Program-made: the position numbers and the translations under genes
NCBI GenBank assembly: GCA_009841115.1
Contig: VXML01000017.1
Coordinates: forward strand, 1 to 64,000
Length of the DNA: 64,000 bases
Source: Gemmatimonadota bacterium
Lineage (GTDB): Bacteria; Latescibacterota; UBA2968; UBA8231
Direction: 5' to 3'
Notes under the pieces: model-generated
Seen by the model: the letters and a program-made list of their open reading frames with translations, nothing else
Databases searched by the model: none
Told to the model about the DNA's origin: nothing
Shown here: piece after piece, positions 36,401-44,394 of the stretch
Position numbering within the stretch: position 1 is the first letter of the stretch
Layout: each line of letters starts with the position of its first letter

Positions 36401-36551
36401 CCAGATGGGTGGGAATGGACCACTGCTGCCAGTGGCTGCCCCGCTCGACTACGACTTCGTCACCGGCGATCCGATAGCCCGACTGGGCCTCGGCCAATGC
36501 CCAACTCAGCACTAGGCCGACGAGGATCTGCACGGCGAAGTGGCTCTTCAT
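33495..36551 (-). CDS. Secreted galactose-binding/FlgD-tail protein (paralog P3, long form)
   Basis: The 1018-residue exported protein begins with a signal peptide (MKSHFAVQILVGLVLSWALA). It has two F5/8C-like regions: NILDGDPTTFWEPD with WWIEVDLGRVVPVERLKLQF, and LLAFDGDAGTGF. It also has VEIRTRTGDQLLQQIRYF and GWSPWSQRYLQLG, and ends in a FlgD-like domain with FTPNGDGINE and a final LIAVAY. It contains tandem Tyr-Phe segments, such as IVYFARDVAGREEPVDEATY and VRYFQRLADGSLAEVDAAAY, not present in tandem in the shorter paralogs. It is first in the minus-strand envelope operon. Confidence 0.75.
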   Translation of the reverse strand: MKSHFAVQILVGLVLSWALAEAQSGYRIAGDEVVVERGSHWQQWSIPTHLARIHEDGSVRAHSLRTVFNVLDDPGFKRPIVISKPDPRIGTIDSTMQFDVFGEPIRNTLNELVFDYWVRPGISRVGSNPRLAANILDGDPTTFWEPDPRDPIEQWWIEVDLGRVVPVERLKLQFVDESLGDPFLRFIMLLSDRQSALLHEPNSRIGFQLFIPQDAPNTTQREYIFESEHTSPELSPATGVVSDKKLVESLHRSPEWTGRKIETIRIVITDTRGGRAGQIDQEAWEALPEAERGDIVYFARDVAGREEPVDEATYQALEEQRQGRRDYYRRELPRLAEVEAHGWGDNLGINLIENGGSYVLTTDGTNTLLAFDGDAGTGFSHQIRNPKNPTANVLTIDVGGIVRLAQTRLVGSSRGYIMRASTGERDAQGNLKWQRISPEERERNIFTGNFRDIADIQDPPVLTRFLDMVTIGHVPPGFRATGPGGTGHMNQFWSYQTELMLLAEGPPAEVVLESDLIELPGLVALGEVHWEANTPPGTDVEIRTRTGDQLLQQIRYFDKTGNQKTADEYRTLAGFLKGPSDTTVVVGPGWSPWSQRYLQLGDLATSPGLRRFMQIQARLKSSGENAAALQRIAVAFHQPVAQHLRAEVWPTTAEAGVLDTFALYVQPNFLQQPANVRSPGFDQLILHAEPSFALKFVDAAMGTEAELLAGTPLRWDDELGVHSEGDSLWLEFPQTVQGAPDDVLTPVYYRSVLPGDEVPTGLDRNLLTFTSHSLLPDAERGAVRYFQRLADGSLAEVDAAAYEALSADEQGPVRYFRKVVGLGDQVPFDAAGDSLDERSYGRLGSQRGWIVGRGRLLRVRFAGRVYLQGTRMQVAVRQSQPATPWQVADGGDATALSPSKSLSIGAQGARATIDDIAIAPNPFTPNGDGINETAEIGFSLFRVQAARPLTVHLYTLAGRRVRELAGLATGGPQQFGWDGKDEAGQVVPPGLYLCQITVEADAEGVGGTTRTRLIAVAY

Positions 36552-36673
36552 AGTTCCGCGTTCTCCCTCGCTTGCTGGCGGCCCGCCCCAACCGCCCCGG
36601 AACACCTATCTCCCCGAACCCTTTCCTACAAATGTGATAAAACCCTAGCCGATGCGGAAGGGGCGGGGTACGT

Positions 36674-38248
36674 TCACATCCCCCACACCTCAATCGCCAC
36701 CCCGCTATCCGCTACCTGGCAGCAATGGAACAATTTGTCGGCCCAACGCCTGTTTTCGCGCCGGTCAAAAATCACCAGATACCCCGCTTCAGCTCCGCAG
36801 CGATCCATGTACCCCACTGTCTGTTCCACCCCCTCGGCAACCGTCTGCTCCAAGCTCTTGTGCAAAATTTTGCACTCAACTACTACCTTGCGCGTCTGTT
36901 CGCCCTGCGGCCATACAATGAGCAAATCCGTCCGTCCTCGGCCCAACCCATACTCTCGCTCAATCCGCCCGCCGCTATTCACAATGCGCTGCAAAAACGC
37001 CTGAAGCAAAAGCTGCGGCCCCGCTTCTTTGTACTGGAATCGCTCAACCCAGTGCTCCGAGTGCTGGCGGAAAAAGGCTTGGAAGGCCGACAGCAGCTTG
37101 CCCACGTCCAAGCCACCCTCGGCATCTACATACCACGTCGTTTCTTGCTCAAACTCCTCTTGTACCACCCACGTCAGTTCGCGCGGCACTACCTCGGCGT
37201 AGATCGGATTGGCCACGCGCAACGGACGATCCTGAGCAATCAAACCCAAATCCCGCACGTACTCTAAATCGCGATCGGCAAAGTGGCGTTGTTCGCCGCC
37301 GCTCAGCAGCGGCTCAACCACGCGCCGCACCCGCTCCTCCTTGAGCTTGTCGGCCAACTGATCCAGATGCGTCTCGCGGCGGAGGATGAGTTGCTCTTGC
37401 GCAGCGAGGAGGGCCTCAGCTACCACCGGATGGCTCCGGTTTCGTCCAACCTCGCTCTTAAAGCAGGTTTCGTAGGCTAAGGCGTTGACTAGCCACGGCT
37501 GCCCTTGGGTCTGTTCCCAGATCGTCTCCAGCGCGTCGTCCGTGAACACTTGGCCCGTCTCGGCCGTGTGTTGTGCCAACAGGGTCTGCACCTCCTCGGC
37601 ACTGAAATCGCCCAGTCGCAGCGATTCGGCCTTGATGTTGAACGCGCTGCCGCCGGCGATCATCGCATTCTCGGCCGTCGAGTGAATCCGGTAATCGCGC
37701 ACATCCCGCACTCCGCACAACACCAAGCTTTGCGGAAAGCCCTCCGGCCGCAAATCGTAGCCAGCGCGCAACTGACGCAGCACCGCCAACAGCGAATCCC
37801 CAATCAAGGAATCGATTTCGTCGATCAGCAGCACTAGCGGCTTGGGACTGGCCTCGGCCCAGCGAGTCAGGGCCTCGCGCAAGGCCCCCGGTCCAAACTC
37901 GGCGAAGATGGTCGCCCACGTCTGGGTTAGAAATTCGTCGCCCAGCGTCAAGCGCGCCCGAGAAGCCAGTTCGCCCAAGATAACCTGCGTGACCTGTTCC
38001 ACATCCTCGCGCAGGGCTTGCCCGCCTTCCACGTTGACGTACACACAGCGGTAATGCCCTTCGGCGTTGAGCAGGTCGCGCAGGGCCAGCAGCGAAGAGG
38101 TTTTGCCCGTCTGGCGCGGCGCGTGGAGGACGAAGTATTTTTTTTGCTGAATGAGGGTCAGCACCTCGTCGAGAGCCAAGCGGTCCAACGGCGGGACGTG
38201 GTAGTGATCTTGAGCCTTGACCGGACCAGCCGTGTTGAAAAAGCGCAT
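36674..38248 (-). CDS. AAA-like ATPase with C-terminal PD-(D/E)XK nuclease-like domain
   Basis: The 524-residue cytoplasmic protein has Walker A in APRQTGKTS (residues 43-51), Walker B in LVLLIDEIDSL, and a winged-helix-like middle part. The C-terminal segment GRTDLLIVWPQGEQ followed by KVVVECKI matches the D...ExK core of PD-(D/E)XK nucleases. This resembles the AAA-ATPase-like/DUF1703 type of bacterial proteins of unknown role. All key residues appear intact. It lies between the envelope operon and the PPIase gene with no obvious functional link. Confidence 0.8.
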   Translation of the reverse strand: MRFFNTAGPVKAQDHYHVPPLDRLALDEVLTLIQQKKYFVLHAPRQTGKTSSLLALRDLLNAEGHYRCVYVNVEGGQALREDVEQVTQVILGELASRARLTLGDEFLTQTWATIFAEFGPGALREALTRWAEASPKPLVLLIDEIDSLIGDSLLAVLRQLRAGYDLRPEGFPQSLVLCGVRDVRDYRIHSTAENAMIAGGSAFNIKAESLRLGDFSAEEVQTLLAQHTAETGQVFTDDALETIWEQTQGQPWLVNALAYETCFKSEVGRNRSHPVVAEALLAAQEQLILRRETHLDQLADKLKEERVRRVVEPLLSGGEQRHFADRDLEYVRDLGLIAQDRPLRVANPIYAEVVPRELTWVVQEEFEQETTWYVDAEGGLDVGKLLSAFQAFFRQHSEHWVERFQYKEAGPQLLLQAFLQRIVNSGGRIEREYGLGRGRTDLLIVWPQGEQTRKVVVECKILHKSLEQTVAEGVEQTVGYMDRCGAEAGYLVIFDRRENRRWADKLFHCCQVADSGVAIEVWGM

Positions 38249-38337
38249 CGCGGAAGTTCCTCATGCCTAGGATCTGTGCATAAGTGGAGACAAAAACTAT
38301 TAGGTAGGGCCAAACCCTAGGGCTGTCAAGATAGCCC

Positions 38338-39972
38338 CTACCAATCCACCAAAACGACGACTTGGTCCTTGTACTTATCCTGCAACTGGCGGATAAACGC
38401 GCCAATCCGCTCGTTTTCTCGCTGGCGGCGCAAGCTCGCGGCTGCCCGGCGGCGCGCCTCGGCAAAGGGCTGGATCTGGCCGCCCTCCCGCCGCAGCACC
38501 CGGAACACCGCGTACCCGTTCATGCTCTCTAGCGGGCCGACGAGCGCGCCGACCTCAGCGGCAAAGGCCGCTTTTACCAGTTCGGGATAGCGCGGCTCGT
38601 ACAGGCGCACTAGGCGCATCTCCCAACCGTGCTCGCGCACCCCGTGCCCCTCGACGCCAGCGTGCGAGCGCACGCCGGGCCGGTCGAGCAAATCGGCGAT
38701 GGGCGCACCAGCCTCCCACTCGGCGCGCAAAGCCGCAGCGTCCTCTTCCTCCGCGGTCCACAACTCGTGGACGATCACGGCCTCTTGGGTGCGGTAGCGG
38801 TCCTTGTGGGCCTCGTAATGCGCTCTGATCTCGTCCTCGCTAGGCGCGGCCCCGGCCGTGGCCTGTTGGAAAAGCTGGTTAAGAATCAGTGCCCGGCGCT
38901 GGTGCTCGCGCCACTCGACAAAGGCCGCCTCCTCAGTCCAGCCGCGCTTGCGTGCCTCGGCCTCGAAGAGCCGCACCGGCAGCAGCAAGCGTCCGATCCG
39001 CTCGGCAGCTTGGGCCTTGTCCTGCAATACTCCCTGTGCTCCAACCGCCTGCAGGCTGCCCAAACCCTCGGCCACGCTGATCGTGCCGCCTTCGTACGCG
39101 TAGAAGGGGTGATTCAACTCGTCCGTCGTCAGGGGCCGGTCCAAACTCTGAAGCAAGATGGCCTCACCTTCTGGATCTAGGCGCACGTCGTAGCGGACGC
39201 GGAGGCGTTCAAACTCCTCTTCCTCCTTCTCCCGCGTCCGTTCCTTGCGCAGCCGCTCGGCCACGTCCTCGCTGTAATCGACGAGCGCGGTCGGGCGATC
39301 CTCGATAAAGCGGAAGATTTGATAGCCGCCGGCTAGTCCGACTGGCTCGGCGACCTGTCCAACGGGTAAACCTACAAAGACGGCGGGCGGGATGGAAAAC
39401 CGCCGTGCAGCTTGCGTGCGCCCGATCCAGCCGACCACGCCATCGCCTTGCGCGGCGAAGAGATCATTGGCGGCAAAGCGCGCGGCTACTTCCTCAAAGG
39501 GCTGGCCCTTGCGCAAGTCGCGCCCGACCGCCTCTAGCTCCTCGCGAGTGCGCACCAAGATGCGGCTGAAGAGCCGCTCGCGGTCAAACCCCATCTCCAC
39601 AAAGGCGCGCTCGACATCTTCGCCTGTGATCTCCACCTGCGGCACAATGACTTGGGCGCGATAGCGCTCCACGAGGCGCTGCCGCACCATTTCGCGGAGC
39701 TGGTGCGCAACCGCCAAACTGGTGTCGATCCCAAGCGAGCGAGCCTCGGTGAACATCAGCTCCTCGTCGATCATCGACTGCAAGTGCTCCCGGTCGGCTG
39801 CGCGTCCTTCCTTAGAGCTGCGCAATCCCGGCGGTAGGCGCTCGACAAAAGCCTCAAACTCCGCCTGCTCAATCTCCACCTCGCCGACCCGCGCGACGAT
39901 GGTCTCGTCCCCGCTGCACCCCATCGACAATAGGGCCAGCACACCGCAAAACTTATTCGATAAATAGCGCAT
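38338..39972 (-). CDS. SurA/PpiC-like peptidyl-prolyl isomerase lipoprotein
   Basis: The 544-residue protein has a lipoprotein signal (LLSMGC) and a SurA_N-like helical segment (DREHLQSMIDEELMFTEARSLGI). Two parvulin-like regions follow: LFSRILVRTREELEAVGRDL with GVVGWIGRTQAA at about residues 130-235, and a weaker one near 390-510 (HELWTAEEEDAAALRAEW ... GPLESMNGYAVFRV). Such chaperones assist outer-membrane protein folding in the periplasm. The location next to the barrel-rich cluster fits that role (inference). Its start overlaps the small exported-peptide gene by 20 bases. Confidence 0.8.
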   Translation of the reverse strand: MRYLSNKFCGVLALLSMGCSGDETIVARVGEVEIEQAEFEAFVERLPPGLRSSKEGRAADREHLQSMIDEELMFTEARSLGIDTSLAVAHQLREMVRQRLVERYRAQVIVPQVEITGEDVERAFVEMGFDRERLFSRILVRTREELEAVGRDLRKGQPFEEVAARFAANDLFAAQGDGVVGWIGRTQAARRFSIPPAVFVGLPVGQVAEPVGLAGGYQIFRFIEDRPTALVDYSEDVAERLRKERTREKEEEEFERLRVRYDVRLDPEGEAILLQSLDRPLTTDELNHPFYAYEGGTISVAEGLGSLQAVGAQGVLQDKAQAAERIGRLLLPVRLFEAEARKRGWTEEAAFVEWREHQRRALILNQLFQQATAGAAPSEDEIRAHYEAHKDRYRTQEAVIVHELWTAEEEDAAALRAEWEAGAPIADLLDRPGVRSHAGVEGHGVREHGWEMRLVRLYEPRYPELVKAAFAAEVGALVGPLESMNGYAVFRVLRREGGQIQPFAEARRRAAASLRRQRENERIGAFIRQLQDKYKDQVVVLVDW

Positions 39973-40183
39973 CGACTTCCATCTCTATGTCTGCATTCGT
40001 TCGTTCAACAGCGCCCGCCGCAGCCTCTATAGCTTTGGCGCGATTGCCCGTGGTGCCGCGCGGGAGCACGACCAGCCGGTCGTCGAGTACCAAGGCTGGC
40101 CGGCCTTTGACCTCGGTCTCCGCTAGGGCTACATTCGCGCTGTGCAGTGCTGCCATAAGCAAAAAGATCCTTATCATCGCCAT
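39953..40183 (-). CDS. Small exported protein
   Basis: The 76-residue protein has a signal peptide (MIRIFLLMAALHSANVALA) and a short mature part with VLDDRLVVLPRGTTGNRAKA. I choose ATG 40183, preceded by AGAGGGA; an ATG two codons later is also possible. The longer open frame upstream is antisense to the peptide-binding protein gene and is rejected. The gene overlaps the start of the PPIase lipoprotein gene, so the two are probably translated from one mRNA. No family is recognised. Confidence 0.6.
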   Translation of the reverse strand: MAMIRIFLLMAALHSANVALAETEVKGRPALVLDDRLVVLPRGTTGNRAKAIEAAAGAVERTNADIEMEVDALFIE

Positions 40184-40249
40184 GTAAGTCGTCCCTCTAT
40201 TATTCGGATGTTGCGCACCCTTTGCAAGCGCCCACATGCTCGAGAAAGT

Positions 40250-41986
40250 ATGAGAAAATTCCTCCAAAAGACAAAACTCGCCGCCTATGGCTTGCTCGGC
40301 AGCTTGGCACTTGCTTCCTGTGGCTTCGACGAAGGGGGCATAACGCACGTCCCCCGCAACCGCACCCTCATCCTCGGCCTGCCGCAGATGCGGGACTACG
40401 ACTCGTTCAATCCCTTTATCGTCGGCACCCAATCCCCGGGCTTCGACTACCTGTTTGAGCCACTTTACTTCTACAACGCGTATGTAGAAAAAGACCACAT
40501 CATACCCTGGATCGCCACAAGCCACGAGTACAACGCAGACTACACAGAAGTGACGATCCACATCCGCCAAGGGGTGCGATGGAGTGACGGGCGGCCTTGG
40601 ACCGCCCACGACCTCAAGTTCACCGTTGACATGCTCAAGGCCCACGCCCCAGAGCTGGCCTTTTCCACCGACATGGACACTTGGGTCGCCGCAGTCGAAG
40701 TCCCGGATTCGCTGACGGCGCGGTTTGTACTCAAAGCGCCCAACCCCCGCTTTGTATTCTCCTATTTTACCTACAACTTCGGCAACGGCATCCACATCGT
40801 GCCCAAGCACATCTGGGAGGGCGAGGATCCAACCTCGTTCAAAAACCTCGACTTGGCGCGCGGCCTGCCGGTCGTCAGTGGCCCCTATCGCCTCGCCCTC
40901 TCCGAGCCTCAGCAGCGGCTCTGGGATCTGCGCGAAGACTGGTGGGCCGCCCAAATCGGCTTTCAGCGCCTGCCAAGGGTCGAGCGCATTATCTACCTGC
41001 CCCAAGGCGACGAGAACAAGTGGGTTCAACTCATCCTCGCCAACCAGATGGACCAGTGCATCGACTTGCGGCCCTCCAACATCAAGACCCTCCTCGACCA
41101 AAACCCCAACGTCACCACGTGGTCGGGCCGCCAACTACCCTATGGCTATCGGGACTGGTGGCCGCCAGCCCTCGGCTTCAACAACCTAGAGCCGCCCTTC
41201 GACGACCCAGACATGCGTTGGGCCGTAAACCACGCCATCGACCGCGAGCAACTCGTGGCCATCGGCTGGCAAGGAGCCGGCGAGTACACCCTTTTGCCGT
41301 TCCCCCACTTCCCACCGCTGATGCACTACATCAACCAAGTGCAGGATCTGCTAGCAAAGTATCCCGTGGGAAAACACGACCTAGCCCAGACCGCAGCCAT
41401 CATGGAGCGCAAGGGCTGGAGCAGAGATGCGGAAGGCATGTGGCAGCGGGACGGCGAGCGCCTGAGGATCCCCGTCGTCGTCTTTCCCTCTCTCTTCCAG
41501 GACTTCACGCCCGTGCTCGTCGAGCAACTGCGCCGCGCGGGTTTCGACGCCTCCTTCCGCATGTTCTCCGACGCCTATACCCGCATGACTCAGGGCACGG
41601 CCCGCGCCTTTGTCATGGGCAACGGCGGCTCAGTGCGCGACCCGTACTTCACCCTGCGGCTCTACCACAGCCGCTACGTCCAGCCCACCGGCACGGCCAC
41701 TCCGTATTTCTGGCGCTGGCGCAACGCGGACTTCGACCACTTAGTCGATCAGATGGGCCAGACCGCACCCGACGATCCAGCGCTCGTGCCACTGTTTCGC
41801 CAAGCCCTTGAAATCTGGCTAGCCGAATTGCCGGCCATCCCCCTGCTCCAGTGGTTCCACCGCATTCCCCACAACCAAACCTACTGGAAAAACTGGCCCT
41901 CTGCCGAAAACCCCTACATGAACAGCGCCTATTGGGTGCGTTCGTTCTTGATCGTGCTGTTGGGATTGGAACCGACGCAGCCTTGA
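40250..41986 (+). CDS. ABC transporter substrate-binding lipoprotein, family 5 (peptide/nickel type)
   Basis: The 578-residue protein has a lipobox (LALASC) and the SBP_bac_5 signatures: FEPLYFYNA, TIHIRQGVRWSDGRPWTAHDLKFTVD and MRWAVNHAIDREQLV. Family members capture peptides, metals or sugars in the periplasm for a Dpp/Opp-type importer. No permease or ATPase gene is adjacent, so it is an orphan here. ATG 40250 is chosen because it begins the lipoprotein signal. It is divergent from the PPIase operon with a 66-base gap. Confidence 0.9.
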   Translation: MRKFLQKTKLAAYGLLGSLALASCGFDEGGITHVPRNRTLILGLPQMRDYDSFNPFIVGTQSPGFDYLFEPLYFYNAYVEKDHIIPWIATSHEYNADYTEVTIHIRQGVRWSDGRPWTAHDLKFTVDMLKAHAPELAFSTDMDTWVAAVEVPDSLTARFVLKAPNPRFVFSYFTYNFGNGIHIVPKHIWEGEDPTSFKNLDLARGLPVVSGPYRLALSEPQQRLWDLREDWWAAQIGFQRLPRVERIIYLPQGDENKWVQLILANQMDQCIDLRPSNIKTLLDQNPNVTTWSGRQLPYGYRDWWPPALGFNNLEPPFDDPDMRWAVNHAIDREQLVAIGWQGAGEYTLLPFPHFPPLMHYINQVQDLLAKYPVGKHDLAQTAAIMERKGWSRDAEGMWQRDGERLRIPVVVFPSLFQDFTPVLVEQLRRAGFDASFRMFSDAYTRMTQGTARAFVMGNGGSVRDPYFTLRLYHSRYVQPTGTATPYFWRWRNADFDHLVDQMGQTAPDDPALVPLFRQALEIWLAELPAIPLLQWFHRIPHNQTYWKNWPSAENPYMNSAYWVRSFLIVLLGLEPTQP

Positions 41987-42011
41987 GATTGAGTTATGAA
42001 CTGACATTAGC

Positions 42012-42485
42012 TTGCTGCCGTTTGCACCGTTGATGCAGCGGCCAGTGGGAGTGGATGCCGAGGCGTGGTTGCGTCAGTGTGTCCACCAAGCGCAAGCGGT
42101 GCCGATGGACGAGACTCGCAAGGTCAATTACTTGGCCGATCTTGCCATTTTGGGTGGATTAGTGTATGAATATGAAACAATAATGACCATCATCGCGGAG
42201 GCGACCATGTACGAATCGTCGGTAGTGCAGTATTTCACGGAAAAGGCCATCAAGCAGGGTCGAGAAGAAGGCATTGAGCAAGGCATTGAGCAAGGAAGCC
42301 GAGAACGCGCCGTTGAAGATCTGCTCGACGTGCTAGAGATTCGCTTTGGGCTGGCCGCGTCGGATCCGTTGGCCGCCCGCCTTGGGGCCATTGACGATGT
42401 GCAGCGCCTCAAGCAGTTGTTTCGCGCGGCCATACAGGTGCACAGCCTCGAAGCCTTTAGGCACCTGTTAGACAAAGCCGAGTAG
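42012..42485 (+). pseudogene. C-terminal fragment of an Rpn/PD-(D/E)XK transposase-like nuclease
   Basis: The frame begins at a TTG with LLPFAPLM and ends with helical, charged sequence including REEGIEQGIEQGSRERA and EAFRHLLDKAE. This matches the C-terminal half of Rpn-family (recombination-promoting nuclease, DUF4351-like) proteins. The N-terminal nuclease domain is absent and stops lie just upstream, so the gene is 5'-truncated. It marks the start of an accessory zone rich in gene remnants. Confidence 0.65.
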
Positions 42486-42597
42486 GGCACTGCGTAACGT
42501 CAGTTATGAAGTTGCGGATGCCGTTGGCGCAGAGGCCATCAGGCACCTCGATTAGGTAGCCACCCTGATAGGTAACAGAAACAACGTCGTGTAGCAT
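42457..42597 (-). pseudogene. Truncated 5' copy of a DUF2442 gene
   Basis: From the ATG at 42597 the minus strand reads MLHDVVSVTYQGGYLIEV, nearly the same as the start of the intact DUF2442 gene at 43488. It then leaves that homology and continues with GLCANGIRNF to a stop at 42457. It overlaps the end of the Rpn-like fragment. It looks like a duplicated gene start joined to unrelated DNA. Confidence 0.6.
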
Positions 42598-42644
42598 AAT
42601 CGTTCGCCAGCAGGTTCACGTACTTTGCTCAACAGTTGGATAAT

Positions 42645-42845
42645 TCACTCGGCGTGTTGCGATAGAAGGGCTCTCACTGAGGGAACCAACGCATTGGGGA
42701 TTTCCATCACCGTTTGCGTTGTGTCCTCCCAAACGGACTCATCTTCCGACACGGCCTCTTCCTCCGTTTGCGATTCATAATACTGGAGGAGACGTTGGAC
42801 GCGTTCCTCGTTCCAGCCGTCTGGAAACCTGGTCACATTTTTCAT
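42645..42845 (-). CDS. Putative small antitoxin
   Basis: The 66-residue acidic protein (PDGWNEERVQRLLQYYESQT, then EEAVSEDESVWED and MEIPNALVPSVRALLSQH) resembles a small antitoxin-like family that follows BrnT/DUF4258-like toxin genes. It overlaps the end of the upstream gene by 4 bases, indicating translational coupling. The role is inferred from size, charge and pairing. Confidence 0.6.
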   Translation of the reverse strand: MKNVTRFPDGWNEERVQRLLQYYESQTEEEAVSEDESVWEDTTQTVMEIPNALVPSVRALLSQHAE

Positions 42846-43129
42846 CTTCCTCTCCTTCTCATTCGCCTCCGATATGCGGCGAGCGGTTTGCCCTTCAATT
42901 CGTATGCAGTGACGACAAAGACATGGTCCGGCTCGGGGTCCGGCACATAGATCACGCGGAGATAGCGTCCGCCACGAGTCTGTCCGATTGCAATACGCGA
43001 TCCTTCTCGTCCAGGTCTATCTTCACCAGGCCACATCAAAACATCTTCAACTTCATGCTCTTCGACGCCATGTCCATGAATGTGCGGGGAACCCGTTTCT
43101 GGGTCAATGTAAAACCTGAGATTCATCAT
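42842..43129 (-). CDS. BrnT/DUF4258-like putative toxin
   Basis: The 95-residue basic protein has the pattern HGHGVEEHEVEDVL, then RIAIGQTRGGRYLRVIYV, then FVVTAYELKGKPLAAYRRR, with a compact beta-sheet core resembling RelE-like BrnT or DUF4258 proteins. BrnT-type toxins are ribonucleases. As in brnTA, the toxin gene precedes the antitoxin gene, here with a 4-base overlap. Family assignment is tentative. Confidence 0.6.
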   Translation of the reverse strand: MMNLRFYIDPETGSPHIHGHGVEEHEVEDVLMWPGEDRPGREGSRIAIGQTRGGRYLRVIYVPDPEPDHVFVVTAYELKGKPLAAYRRRMRRRGR

Positions 43130-43197
43130 TCATGTTGCCCCAAACCAATTACGAATTTCCAAGTCTTCCCCTCTCAGATTGGAAGGCATTCTTCCTC

Positions 43198-43488
43198 CTA
43201 GTTCTTCCGAGGCTCTTTCTCCGGATTCATCCATGCAGGAAGATGAGTCCCCGTAACCTTCGCATACCAGGTCTCCGGTGCTATGTCGATCTCGTTGTCC
43301 CACGTCAAAACGCCAAGCTCCTTGTTGATAGCGAAGCTCCGGAAAAACTCAAGATCCCTGAATTGCTCAAATACACCTTGCCTCTCCAAATACTTTGTGA
43401 AATCAACAGTTCCGCGCTGGCCGTCATCGAACTCTAGCTCGACTAGGTAGCCACCCTGATAGATAGCAGAAACAACATCGTGTAGCAT
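43198..43488 (-). CDS. DUF2442 protein
   Basis: The 96-residue protein has the DUF2442 pattern: DVVSAIYQGGYLVELEFDDGQRGTVDF, then LEFFRSFAINKELGVLTWDNEIDIAPETWY. ATG 43488 is preceded by AAGGAGAG, so a longer upstream frame is rejected. Members are small and of uncertain function, often beside DUF4160 genes as possible toxin-antitoxin pairs; no DUF4160 partner is seen here. A truncated copy of its 5' end lies at 42457-42597. Confidence 0.85.
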   Translation of the reverse strand: MLHDVVSAIYQGGYLVELEFDDGQRGTVDFTKYLERQGVFEQFRDLEFFRSFAINKELGVLTWDNEIDIAPETWYAKVTGTHLPAWMNPEKEPRKN

Positions 43489-43501
43489 GCATCTCTCCTT
43501 T

Positions 43502-44281
43502 TCATCGGAGGGATGGAGATGTAGTGGGATTTGGAAAGATAATGACAACATTTCCATCTAGGTCCAAGTAACGGCCTTCGCCAAGGAAGGCATCAAGGCG
43601 ATTGAACGCTTTATGGATTGCATCCGTCATCTCGACTTCATGATCTCGAAGGTAAATCTCAACTCGTTGGGCCGTTTTGCCTACCTCATATGCGTGGATG
43701 AATTTATCAAATTCTGCTCTTAGTTCATTTAGATCTCGGCGAGCCGCGTTGTTTGTCCTTGCGCTTTCAGTAACGGCGTCTCTTAGTTCATGGTTCAGGT
43801 CATCACGGACGTACGGTGTTACCTCGTTTAATATATTTCCGACTTTATCATCAAGCACACCGAGCTTATCAAGAGTCCTCTTCAGTTCGGAAATTGATCG
43901 AATTCTTTCCGTAAGATGGTCATCTCCGACGAACCGGTTAGCCTTCATAACTGATACGGCTTGCTGACGTGCTAATTTCTCGGCTAAGTCCAGCAGGCCA
44001 TCTTTAAGTTTCTCCACCTCGGCTACTGAAGCATAAGCTCTAGCCGTCGCAGTCTTTACTTCGGCAAGTCGCGCCTCTACACCAGGTAACTTTATCGAGA
44101 CCAACCTGTCGACAGCGAATCCCAAAAGACTGAACGATAGGCAGACAGGAAGAATCCACTTGAGATCGCTCGCTGGCAATAGCTGCTCGTGTACCATCCA
44201 AAAAGCGAAACCAGCAAGAACTATCGGCGAAAGGATGATTATGCCTCTCATACGTTCTCTATGCGGTGACTGTTCAGGCAT
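43502..44281 (-). CDS. Membrane-anchored coiled-coil protein
   Basis: The 259-residue protein has two N-terminal membrane helices (IIILSPIVLAGFAFWMV and WILPVCLSFSLLGFAV) followed by long helical, probably coiled-coil, sequence to the C-terminus. An ATG ten codons downstream is an alternative start. It lies 13 bases before the DUF2442 gene on the same strand. No family is recognised. The base composition is a little less GC-rich than the core genes. Confidence 0.6.
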   Translation of the reverse strand: MPEQSPHRERMRGIIILSPIVLAGFAFWMVHEQLLPASDLKWILPVCLSFSLLGFAVDRLVSIKLPGVEARLAEVKTATARAYASVAEVEKLKDGLLDLAEKLARQQAVSVMKANRFVGDDHLTERIRSISELKRTLDKLGVLDDKVGNILNEVTPYVRDDLNHELRDAVTESARTNNAARRDLNELRAEFDKFIHAYEVGKTAQRVEIYLRDHEVEMTDAIHKAFNRLDAFLGEGRYLDLDGNVVIIFPNPTTSPSLR

Positions 44282-44394
44282 TTTTATAGGACCTTGTTTA
44301 GTAGATTCAGACGTTGGCTGCTGTCCTGAAATCTTGATGTGTTGTTATTTACAATAGTGATTTTGGCAAGTCGGCACTACGCCCGTCATCGCTC

